DNA from: Gammaproteobacteria bacterium
GTDB taxonomy: Bacteria; Pseudomonadota; Gammaproteobacteria; Pseudomonadales; Azotimanducaceae
Reading direction: 5' to 3'
DNA: 6,911 nt
Assembly: GCA_027295975.1 (NCBI GenBank)
Contig: JAPUJX010000191.1
Coordinates: 1 to 6,911 of the forward strand
Part shown: positions 1 to 6,108 of the stretch, piece after piece
How the letters are laid out: every line of letters begins with the position of its first letter
Position numbering within the stretch: position 1 is the first letter of the stretch
The notes under the pieces: generated by a model
Database searches by the model: none
Told to the model about the DNA's origin: nothing
Seen by the model: the letters and a program-made list of their open reading frames with translations, nothing else
Program-made: the position numbers and the translations under genes

Positions 1-1
1 C

Positions 2-292
2 GCGACATGCCACGCGGAAACCGACGCGCATCGTGGGATGTTCGGGATTGATTGCGGAGCGTGTCACGAGACTAGCGGCTGGACGATCGCCGAGTATCGT
101 CACCCTTCCAGCGCTTCGACCGACTGCGCGCAGTGCCATCGCGCACCTCCGTGTCATCGTACGCCACACTTCGGAAGGGTTTGCACTACAGTGGCTGGTA
201 AGCCGAACGCAGAAGTCCGCGATTGTCATTCCTGCCACCAGGCGACAGCATGGAATAATATCAGGGGAGTCGGCTGGTACCAGAGCCACTAA
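2..292 (+). CDS. Multiheme c-type cytochrome, C-terminal part (5' end outside window)
   Basis: The reading frame is open from the left edge to a TAA at 290-292, so only the last 96 codons are present. Three complete heme-attachment motifs are visible: CGACH at 53-67, CAQCH at 125-139 and CHSCH at 224-238. A TCH at 5-13 is probably the end of a fourth, because the codon broken by the window edge ends in C, as a Cys codon could. After two motifs there is the usual Trp spacing (CHETSGW, CHQATAW), and the protein ends GVGWYQSH. Such proteins are exported and carry covalent heme for electron transfer in the periplasm or on the outer surface. Extra unpaired Cys codons (152, 182) lie between motifs three and four. 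The partner oxidase or reductase cannot be told from this fragment. The multiheme identity is secure; the subfamily is not assigned. Confidence 0.85.
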   Translation, partial: ATCHAETDAHRGMFGIDCGACHETSGWTIAEYRHPSSASTDCAQCHRAPPCHRTPHFGRVCTTVAGKPNAEVRDCHSCHQATAWNNIRGVGWYQSH

Positions 293-324
293 ACATGGTA
301 AGGAGCTTACTACCAAAATACACC

Positions 325-392
325 AAGGCAACATGAACATGGCAGTATCGAACCGCGTCGATTTAGATCAACTCATGGACGGACTCAAGCGC
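325..392 (+). pseudogene. gdhA remnant: ribosome-binding site plus first 18 codons of a second copy
   Basis: From ATG 339 the frame reads MAVSNRVDLDQLMDGLKR, against MPVSDHVDLDQFMDGLKR at the start of the intact gdhA on the other strand. By my count 48 of 54 bases match over these 18 codons. The 14 bases before each ATG also match at 11 of 14, including the AAGG Shine-Dalgarno. Similarity stops after the Lys-Arg codons at 387-392, and the frame reaches TGA at 429-431. No catalytic part of the enzyme is present, so this is a remnant. The divergence (about 11%) suggests a paralogue or a copy from a relative, not a fresh duplication. An ATG at 333, six bases upstream, is also in frame, but the alignment favours 339. 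Confidence 0.8.
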
Positions 393-443
393 ATTGAGAC
401 ACGGCAAACGTCTCGGAGCAGTCAGTTATGAGCGCGTTGATCG

Positions 444-518
444 GTGGCAGCTGAAATTCTGTTAAACGCGGGTTTTGGGGAGGTGGCAAACATCTCAGCA
501 GGAATAGTTCGTTGGCAA
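444..518 (+). pseudogene. Rhodanese-domain C-terminal remnant
   Basis: The frame starting at 444 reads AAEILLNAGFGEV followed by ANISAGIVRWQ. This fits the last helix-strand-helix of rhodanese (thiosulfate sulfurtransferase) domains, where an AA..L...GF..V pattern is followed by a Gly-Gly-Ile...Trp element; here the first Gly of that pair is Ala. Upstream the same frame is cut by TGA at 429-431 and 438-440, and no active-site Cys loop can be read, so the sulfur-transfer function is absent. There is no start codon with a ribosome-binding site. The frame then runs straight into DUF3800-like sequence, so this is a broken piece in a mosaic. The assignment rests on one conserved stretch. Confidence 0.6.
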
Positions 519-530
519 TCGCTCAGAATT

Positions 531-594
531 ACGTCCAGCGAATACATAGTCTACGTGGACGAGAGTGGTGATCACGGCTTAGTGAAAATCGACC
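531..594 (+). pseudogene. DUF3800 protein N-terminal remnant
   Basis: Bases from about 531 encode SEYIVYVDESGDHGLVKID, the characteristic opening of DUF3800 proteins, whose first strand carries an early acidic YVDESG(D/N) motif. DUF3800 proteins are widespread small proteins with a predicted RNase H-like fold, often carried in mobile or defence-associated regions; their function is poorly known. After the Lys-Ile-Asp the match fades, and the frame runs into the antisense of the intact gdhA, whose stop lies at 609-611. Only about 20 of the usual 200-250 residues remain. There is no dedicated start codon: the Met usual before such an opening is absent. The motif is distinctive; the exact right boundary is uncertain. 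Confidence 0.7.
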
Positions 595-608
595 GCGACC
601 AATACCTT

Positions 609-1961
609 TTACACTACCCCGTAAGCCACCATCGCGTCGGCCACCTTGATGAACCCGGCGATATTGGCGCCTCTGACGTAATCGATATAAGTGTCGTCCA
701 TCCGGCCATACTCCACGCAACGCTCGTGGATGTCGCCCATAATGTCTTGAAGCAGCTTCTGCAACTCGTCTTCCTTCCAGGTAATGCGAGCGCTGTTCTG
801 GCTCATCTCAAGACCTGAGATGGCAACTCCACCGGCGTTGGCTGCCTTGCTCGGGGCAAAGAGTACCTTTGCCTCGATAAAATCATGAATGCCATCTTGC
901 TCGGTAGGCATGTTGGCGCCTTCGGAAACTGCCTGGCAACCGTTAGAAATCAACGTGCGTGCCGCATCCTGGCTGATCTCGTTTTGCGTCGCGCAGGGTA
1001 GCGCCAGATCTGCCGTGACTCCCCAAGGCCGCTCTTGAGCATAATACTTCACGCTGTATTCTTTTGCGTACTCTTCGATGCGGCCTCGACGATTGGTTTT
1101 TAAGTCAATCAGATAGGCTAACCGTTCCTCGTCGATTCCATGGGGATCGTGCACGAACCCGCTCGAGTCTGATGCGGTGACCACCTTGCCACCGAGCGTG
1201 TTAACTTTCTGGATAGCGTAGGTGGCGACGTTGCCTGAGCCGGATACCAGGCACGTTTTGCCGTCGATGTCTTGACCCGCTTGCTTGAGCATGTCCTGCA
1301 GCATGTACACCGTGCCGTATCCAGTAGCTTCCGTGCGAATGGGACTGCCTCCATATTCCCGCCCCTTGCCGGTAAGTACTCCCGTAAAACGGTTTGTCAG
1401 GCGCTTCCATTGTCCAAAAAGATAACCGATCTCACGCGCGCCAACGCCGATATCTCCAGCTGGCACGTCGATGTCCTCTCCAACATGGCGATAGAGCTCG
1501 GTCATGAATGATTGACAAAAACGCATGACCTCGTTATCGGATTTGCCTCTTGGGTTGAAGTCCGAGCCGCCTTTAGCGCCACCCATTGGCAAGCCCGTTA
1601 GACTGTTCTTGAACGTCTGTTCGAAAGCCAGAAATTTGAGAATGCTCTGGTTGACACTTGGGTGGAACCTCAATCCACCTTTGTACGGCCCGATCGAATT
1701 GTTGTTCTGTACTCGATAACCACGATTGACACGGATCATGCCGTTGTCATCTTCCCAGCACACCCGAAAGCTGATGATGCGATCCGGTTCTGCGATACGG
1801 CGAAGGATCTGCGTCTCGTGATAAATTTCCTTATCCGAAATGTAGTCGAACACGTTTGAGGCAACTTCATAAACTGCTTGGTGGAATTCTTTTTCGCCCG
1901 GGTTCCTGCGCTTGAGTCCGTCCATGAATTGGTCTAAATCGACGTGGTCCGAAACTGGCAT
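609..1961 (-). CDS. gdhA: NADP-specific glutamate dehydrogenase
   Basis: This 450-residue protein is full length (the E. coli enzyme has 447) and matches the hexameric GdhA class throughout. It catalyses reductive amination of 2-oxoglutarate with ammonium and NADPH to glutamate in the cytoplasm, the low-affinity route of ammonium assimilation. The substrate domain (about 55-195) has GPYKGGLRFHPSVN with Lys94, Lys118 and the catalytic Lys130 in PMGGAKGGSDF, then Asp170 in VPAGDIGVG. By eye these align with the substrate and catalytic residues of clostridial GDH. The Rossmann domain (about 205-440) has SGSGNVA at 240-246 and ASDSSG at 263-268, as in NADP-type enzymes. ATG 1961 is preceded by AAGGAAA at a suitable distance, and the second gdhA fragment aligns from the same codon. 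The gene stands alone; no terminator hairpin is visible after its stop, where it meets gene debris. Nothing essential is missing, so it should be functional. Confidence 0.97.
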   Translation of the reverse strand: MPVSDHVDLDQFMDGLKRRNPGEKEFHQAVYEVASNVFDYISDKEIYHETQILRRIAEPDRIISFRVCWEDDNGMIRVNRGYRVQNNNSIGPYKGGLRFHPSVNQSILKFLAFEQTFKNSLTGLPMGGAKGGSDFNPRGKSDNEVMRFCQSFMTELYRHVGEDIDVPAGDIGVGAREIGYLFGQWKRLTNRFTGVLTGKGREYGGSPIRTEATGYGTVYMLQDMLKQAGQDIDGKTCLVSGSGNVATYAIQKVNTLGGKVVTASDSSGFVHDPHGIDEERLAYLIDLKTNRRGRIEEYAKEYSVKYYAQERPWGVTADLALPCATQNEISQDAARTLISNGCQAVSEGANMPTEQDGIHDFIEAKVLFAPSKAANAGGVAISGLEMSQNSARITWKEDELQKLLQDIMGDIHERCVEYGRMDDTYIDYVRGANIAGFIKVADAMVAYGVV

Positions 1962-2105
1962 GTTCAGATTTCCTTATTTCGTTGGAAAGCAAGGCGTGAT
2001 GTAACATTTGGCCGCAACTTTGAGTAGCTGGCAACCTTTTCGCTCATCACTTGAATCCAGCTTGTGTGGAGGCATAGTGTTCGTCAGCAGGGTATTAGGT
2101 CGGCG

Positions 2106-2276
2106 TCAAGCGTTCGAGAACCGTTGCCGCGCAATTCGGGCTAACCCCTCGTTGTTTCCAATGTCCGCGAAGAGCAGGACGATCACATCGTTCTGCTCGA
2201 TCCCGAAGGCAATCAATTCTGTTTGTTTGATCCGTAGAATGTCGGCAATTGGAGCCGTTTTTGATCTTGAAAGCAT
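2106..2276 (-). CDS. Possible small protein, 56 aa, unrecognised
   Basis: A reverse-strand frame from ATG 2276-2274 to TGA 2108-2106 encodes 56 residues with a protein-like composition, including a hydrophobic run NDVIVLLFADIG and a basic end. I do not recognise a family. The ribosome-binding site is weak. A better Shine-Dalgarno (AAAGGAG) sits before a different ATG at 2308-2306, which opens a 31-codon frame ending at 2213 and overlapping this one in another frame. The pair could be a short leader with a downstream gene, a frameshifted remnant, or chance. Other overlapping frames here (2008-2313 on +, 2095-2298 on -) look no better. Confidence 0.25.
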   Translation of the reverse strand: MLSRSKTAPIADILRIKQTELIAFGIEQNDVIVLLFADIGNNEGLARIARQRFSNA

Positions 2277-2308
2277 AGGATTTTGTGTCCGCTTTCATCG
2301 GAGATCAT

Positions 2309-2681
2309 GGTGAAAGCTGCTCCTTTGGGAATGATTCTCATTCCATAAGCGATTCCGCGGAAGCGTGTTTTTAGGGATAGACTCACAGACTACTGAGCAA
2401 TGACTGTGCGCACGCTGAGGGGCAAGGCACGTGATCTGACATCAGATGCTGGCGGACTTCGGAGGGACATAATCCTCCATCTCTCACGCAGCTTCTCATG
2501 CGCCCACCAGATTCATCCCTGATCCGATCGACCGCATTGCTGCAACACACTGATACTTACACTCCTAACGACTGTGACTTAAACTCCGATCTTGTCTCAT
2601 GATTGACTCTCTGTCGTGATGCTTTGGCGGCTCACGTTAGGAAGTTCGTCATGGGACTCCCGGAAATGTCAAACTGTTGCG
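2309..2681. other. Gene-poor spacer
   Basis: I see no convincing coding region, RNA gene or promoter here. A 40-codon frame (2400-2522, +) lacks a ribosome-binding site. Two short dyads are present: ATCTGA-CA-TCAGAT at 2434-2447, a 6-base perfect inverted repeat, and GGAGG...CCTCC at 2461-2478. Neither is tied to a nearby start codon. The stretch may be decayed accessory DNA. Confidence 0.5.
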
Positions 2682-2710
2682 CCTCCCCGGCAGAGCCGGG
2701 AGTTTTCTTA
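2682..2710 (+). terminator. Terminator-like hairpin with T-rich tail
   Basis: CTCCCCGGC, loop AGA, then GCCGGGAG form a GC-rich stem with one bulged C, followed by TTTTCTT. This fits a rho-independent terminator read on the forward strand. No recognisable forward gene lies directly upstream, so it may close a lost gene, a mobile-element remnant or a small RNA. It would insulate the monooxygenase gene that begins about 60 bases downstream. An in-frame reading across it (from ATG 2651) is also open, so a coding remnant cannot be excluded. Confidence 0.55.
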
Positions 2711-2770
2711 AATTGGTCTAGATCGGCTTCAGGTTGAACGGTAAATCAACACGAAACGGGGGTGCCGCGA

Positions 2771-3841
2771 GTGCCTGTTGAAATTATTGGCTGGATAGCG
2801 CCACGGGTCGCGTCGGAAATCATCCCACCCACCGGGCCGTCTTTTGCCGCGGACGTGGTCGCGGAAACCGCGAAGATCCACGAGAACGCAGGCTTCGACC
2901 GGGTATTGATCGGTTACTTTTCGGATGCGCCGGACGGGTTCCTCGTCGGTGCCCATGCAGCGTCGGTCACCAACCATTTGGGATTATTGTTGGCTCACCG
3001 TCCAGGTTTCGTCGCGCCAACGCTGGCGGCGCGCAAGATGGCCACCCTGGATCAGTTGAGCGGCGGCAGATTAGCCTGTCATCTGATCTCCGGCGGCAGC
3101 GATGCGGATCAAGCCAGAGACGGCGACCACGTCGATCATCGGGGACGTTATCGTCGAACCGAAGAATACCTTCAAATCCTCACGCAAACCTGGACCGAGA
3201 CGAAACCATTCGACCATGCGGGGGAGTTCTACCAGCTGGAGCAGGCCTATTCGGATATCCGTTGTGCGCAACAACCGCGCATACCGTTGTACGGTGGCGG
3301 CGGGTCGGATGACGCAATTGCCTGCCTCGCGCCGTACATCGACGTGTTCATGTTGTGGGGTGAGCCCCTGACGGATACGACGGCATTCATCGGTCGGGTG
3401 CGCGGGGCCGCCAAAGGCAACGAGATCACCTTCAGTGTCTCCACGCGCCCGATTCTCGCGAGGACCGAAGGCGAAGCCTGGGACCGTGCGAGGAAGATAC
3501 TGGCACAAATCAGGCAGCGGGTGGGAGATCGCAAACTGGCAAAACCCGAAAACGTGGGATCACAGCGACTGCTGGAAGCTGCCGGTGCGAAAGAAGTTCA
3601 CGATACCTGTTTATACACCCCGTTGGCTGAAGCCGCGGGAGCCCGAGGTAATTCGACCGCACTGGTCGGCACCGCGGAAACCGTTGCCGAGGCGATGGTT
3701 GCCTATTACGACCTCGGTGCCAGCAGTCTGTTGATTCGAGGTTATGATCCGCTGCCGGACGCCATTGAATATGGAGAGGAGTTGATCCCTCGTGTCCGAG
3801 CCCTGGTCGCCGAACGAGATGCCGCGCGCCGGATGCGATAA
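2771..3841 (+). CDS. LLM-class flavin-dependent oxidoreductase (alkanesulfonate monooxygenase-like)
   Basis: The 356-residue protein has the single-domain TIM-barrel layout of bacterial luciferase-like monooxygenases, which use reduced FMN or F420 and, for the FMN types, oxygen. Supporting motifs are the N-terminal strand VEIIGWIAP, SEIIPP at 15-20, AHRPGF at 75-80, ATLDQLSGGR at 91-100 with HLISGGSDA after it, and RYRRTEEYL at 126-134. YGGGGSDDAI at 174-183 and RPILARTEGEAW at 226-237 are also typical. It resembles the SsuD branch, which releases sulfite from alkanesulfonates. By eye, however, the SsuD active-site Arg-x-His before the VIVRET-like strand is not kept (Ser-Thr-Arg here), so a different substrate is likely. 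The start is a GTG: 2771 has GGGGG eight bases upstream and gives an N-terminus like its relatives, while GTG 2762 is a possible alternative. The sulfatase follows after 52 bases. A reductase supplying reduced flavin is not in the window. Confidence 0.9.
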   Translation: MPVEIIGWIAPRVASEIIPPTGPSFAADVVAETAKIHENAGFDRVLIGYFSDAPDGFLVGAHAASVTNHLGLLLAHRPGFVAPTLAARKMATLDQLSGGRLACHLISGGSDADQARDGDHVDHRGRYRRTEEYLQILTQTWTETKPFDHAGEFYQLEQAYSDIRCAQQPRIPLYGGGGSDDAIACLAPYIDVFMLWGEPLTDTTAFIGRVRGAAKGNEITFSVSTRPILARTEGEAWDRARKILAQIRQRVGDRKLAKPENVGSQRLLEAAGAKEVHDTCLYTPLAEAAGARGNSTALVGTAETVAEAMVAYYDLGASSLLIRGYDPLPDAIEYGEELIPRVRALVAERDAARRMR

Positions 3842-3893
3842 GCAACCAGCGTTTTTGCTAGGATGACGGCCGTTTCGATTTCGCGAGACCGCC

Positions 3894-5552
3894 GTGAAAA
3901 ACCTTGCCCTCGTACTCGTTGTCATCAGCATAACCGCCTATGTGGGATGGCAGAACCGCATCGAATTACTGGTCTGGGGGCTGCCCAAGGTCCGCGAACT
4001 GATGGATCCGATTCCGCCCAACGTCCCTACGGCGTGGGCCCGGGGGCCGCAGACCTCCAGCTTATCCGCGGATGAACGCCCACCCAATATCATCCTGATC
4101 CTTGCCGACGACATGGGTTTCAACGACGTTTCGCTGTATAACGGCGGAGCCGGTGACGGCAGCGTATTGACTCCGAACATCGACGCGCTCGCCCGCGATG
4201 GTGTTGTGTTCAACAACGGTTATGCGGCCAACGCGGTCTGCGCGCCGTCCCGGGCAACCATCATGACGGGGCGGTATTCCACCCGCTTCGGATTCGAGTT
4301 CACGCCTTTTTTCAAATCCGGCGCCACCATATTTCAATGGATGCAGGATCTCGAAAAACCCGCGTTACCCTCCTTCATCAATCACGAACGCTTGAGCGCA
4401 ATGCCCGAAATGTCGCAGCTGGGCATGCCGCCGGAAGAGACGACGATCGCCGAAGTTTTACAGACCAGGGGTTATTACACCGCGCACATCGGCAAGTGGC
4501 ATCTGGGAGGTACCAACGGCATGCGGCCGGAGGATCAGGGATTCAACGACAGCCTGTACATGAGGGGCCTTTTTTACCTGCCGGAAGATCACCCGGAGGT
4601 GATCAACGCAAAACGTGAAGAAGACGGTATCGAGCGCATGGTGTGGGCCAATGCACGTTATGCCGCTGACTTCAACGGCGGCGCGCAGTTTGAGCCGGAG
4701 GGTTATCTTACCGACTACTACACCAACGAAGCGGTAAAGGTCATCAATAACAATCGCCACCGCCCGTTTTTCCTCTATCTTGCCCACTGGGGAATTCACA
4801 ACCCCTTACAAGCCCTGAAGGAAGACTACGACGCTTATGCACACATCGACGATCATGCCCTGCGCGTCTACTCGGGCATGATCCGCGCACTCGATCGCGG
4901 CGTGGGGCGGGTGGTCCAGGCGCTGGAGGAAAACGGACTGACGGACAATACCCTCATTATTTTCACCAGTGACAACGGGGGTGCCCGTGATATCGGTTTA
5001 GCGGATGTGAACAAGCCATACCGGGGTTTCAAACTGAGTCATTTCGAAGGCGGTACCCACGTGCCTTATATGGCGAAGTGGCCCGCTCGAATCCCACCTG
5101 GTAGCGAGTACGACGAACCCATTCATCATGTTGATCTATTCCACACCTTTGCCGCCGCCGCCGGCGCCGAAGTGCCCGGCGACCGTAAACTGGACGGTGT
5201 CGATCTCCTTCCCTACATCCGTGGTGAAGTTCAAGGTGCTCCTCATGACACGTTGTTCTGGCGTGAGGGTTATCAACAGACGGTTCTGCATCGGGGTTGG
5301 AAGTTGATTCGCACCGATTTGCCGAACAACAAGCGCTGGCTCTTCCATCTCGAGGTGGATCCCACGGAGCGGAACAACCTGGCCGTAGAACTGTCGGGCC
5401 GGGTGGAAGTATTGGAGGCGCTTCTGGATGCCCACAACGCCGAACAGGCGGACCCACTCTGGCCAAGTGTCATCCAGTCACCCCAGCTGATTGACAAACA
5501 CGGTGGGCAACCCTATGAGGAAGGGGACGAATACATCTATTGGCCGAACTGA
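3894..5552 (+). CDS. Type I sulfatase (arylsulfatase family), membrane-anchored
   Basis: This 552-residue protein hydrolyses sulfate esters, releasing inorganic sulfate. The nucleophile is Cys116 in CAPSR (116-120), which must be converted to formylglycine by a maturation enzyme not present here. Other family landmarks are all in place: the Ca-binding ADDMG (Asp72, Asp73), TGRY after the active site, GKWHLGG (Lys201, His203), AHWGIHNP (His298), TSDNGG (Asp360, Asn361) and RGFKLSHFEGGTHVP (Lys380). Residues 4-19 are hydrophobic after Met-Lys-Asn and look like an uncleaved signal anchor; I see no lipobox or twin arginine, so a periplasmic enzyme held to the inner membrane is likely. The GTG at 3894 has a weak ribosome-binding site, but it is the start that yields this anchor. 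The gene is flanked by the monooxygenase and a DUF1330 gene, probably co-transcribed. The substrate could be an aryl, alkyl or sugar sulfate. Confidence 0.95.
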   Translation: MKNLALVLVVISITAYVGWQNRIELLVWGLPKVRELMDPIPPNVPTAWARGPQTSSLSADERPPNIILILADDMGFNDVSLYNGGAGDGSVLTPNIDALARDGVVFNNGYAANAVCAPSRATIMTGRYSTRFGFEFTPFFKSGATIFQWMQDLEKPALPSFINHERLSAMPEMSQLGMPPEETTIAEVLQTRGYYTAHIGKWHLGGTNGMRPEDQGFNDSLYMRGLFYLPEDHPEVINAKREEDGIERMVWANARYAADFNGGAQFEPEGYLTDYYTNEAVKVINNNRHRPFFLYLAHWGIHNPLQALKEDYDAYAHIDDHALRVYSGMIRALDRGVGRVVQALEENGLTDNTLIIFTSDNGGARDIGLADVNKPYRGFKLSHFEGGTHVPYMAKWPARIPPGSEYDEPIHHVDLFHTFAAAAGAEVPGDRKLDGVDLLPYIRGEVQGAPHDTLFWREGYQQTVLHRGWKLIRTDLPNNKRWLFHLEVDPTERNNLAVELSGRVEVLEALLDAHNAEQADPLWPSVIQSPQLIDKHGGQPYEEGDEYIYWPN

Positions 5553-5608
5553 GATACCGCGCGTCTACGGGATTTCAACCATCAACAACTGTTACGGAGG
5601 ATACTCGA

Positions 5609-6046
5609 GTGGAAGTCAAAAACAGCGTTCGCCCGAACGAGGAGCAACTGGCAGGTTTCCTGGAACCTGGACCCGACGGCCCGATTTACATGGTGAATCT
5701 GCTCAAATTCAAAACCCGTGCCGAATACGAAGACGGGCGCGATACAGACCTTACCGGCGAGCAGGCTTATGCCATCTATGGCGCAGCGGTCTCCAAACTG
5801 CTCCAGAAGTTTGGCGGCGGCGCCATGTTCAGTGCGTCGGTGGAGCGCCTGATGCTCGGCGAGGTGGAGGAACTGTGGGACAAGGTGGCAATTGCGATGT
5901 ATCCCTCCCGCGCCGCGATGATGGAAATGATGCGCTCCGAAGAGATGCAAGAGATCGGCGTACACCGCGCTGCCGGGCTTGCCGGCCAGCTGAACATCGA
6001 AAGCGCCGACGCCCGCGGTTCATGGCTTGGCGACAGCGCAATCTGA
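5609..6046 (+). CDS. DUF1330 domain protein
   Basis: The 145-residue protein carries the DUF1330 hallmark near the front, GPIYMVNLLKFK (24-35). It then has YAIYGAAVSKLLQKFGG (54-70), the strand MLGEVEELWDKVAIAMYPS (82-100) and the helix after it. These small proteins have a ferredoxin-like alpha/beta fold of the dimeric alpha-beta barrel type; their role is not established. The start is well defined: GTG 5609 follows GGAGG by eight bases. The frame is open further back to a TTG at 5540 that would overlap the sulfatase end, but it has no comparable signal. It lies 56 bases after the sulfatase stop and is likely the last gene of that transcript. Expression with a sulfatase and an LLM monooxygenase suggests a part in the same degradation route, which is inference. 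There is no signal peptide, so it is cytoplasmic. Confidence 0.9.
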   Translation: MEVKNSVRPNEEQLAGFLEPGPDGPIYMVNLLKFKTRAEYEDGRDTDLTGEQAYAIYGAAVSKLLQKFGGGAMFSASVERLMLGEVEELWDKVAIAMYPSRAAMMEMMRSEEMQEIGVHRAAGLAGQLNIESADARGSWLGDSAI

Positions 6047-6108
6047 TTTTCCCGGGATCCTGGCGAGCGTCATCGATGTTGACCTCAGGCCCGCGGGCTC
6101 TTGCCGCG
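6047..6108. other. Convergent spacer between DUF1330 gene and permease gene
   Basis: The two genes meet tail to tail with 62 bases between stops. A GCCCGCGGGC palindrome lies at about 6089-6098, but it has no T-tract and too little loop to call a terminator. Confidence 0.4.

Noticed and set aside
2008..2313. 101-codon forward frame upstream of gdhA
   Set aside because: Irregular composition, no ribosome-binding site and no family resemblance; it overlaps equally weak reverse frames.
2400..2522. 40-codon forward frame
   Set aside because: No Shine-Dalgarno signal and no recognisable product.
3071..3508. 145-codon reverse frame inside the monooxygenase
   Set aside because: Antisense shadow; no domain-like pattern.
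3841..3859. AGCAA...TTGCT hairpin after the monooxygenase stop
   Set aside because: Five-base stem with no T-tract; too weak to call a terminator, so co-transcription with the sulfatase remains likely.
5029..5466. 145-codon reverse frame inside the sulfatase
   Set aside because: Antisense shadow of a well-supported gene with Arg/Pro-rich composition.
5540..5608. Longer DUF1330 start at TTG 5540
   Set aside because: It overlaps the sulfatase end and lacks a ribosome-binding site, whereas GTG 5609 has GGAGG eight bases upstream.
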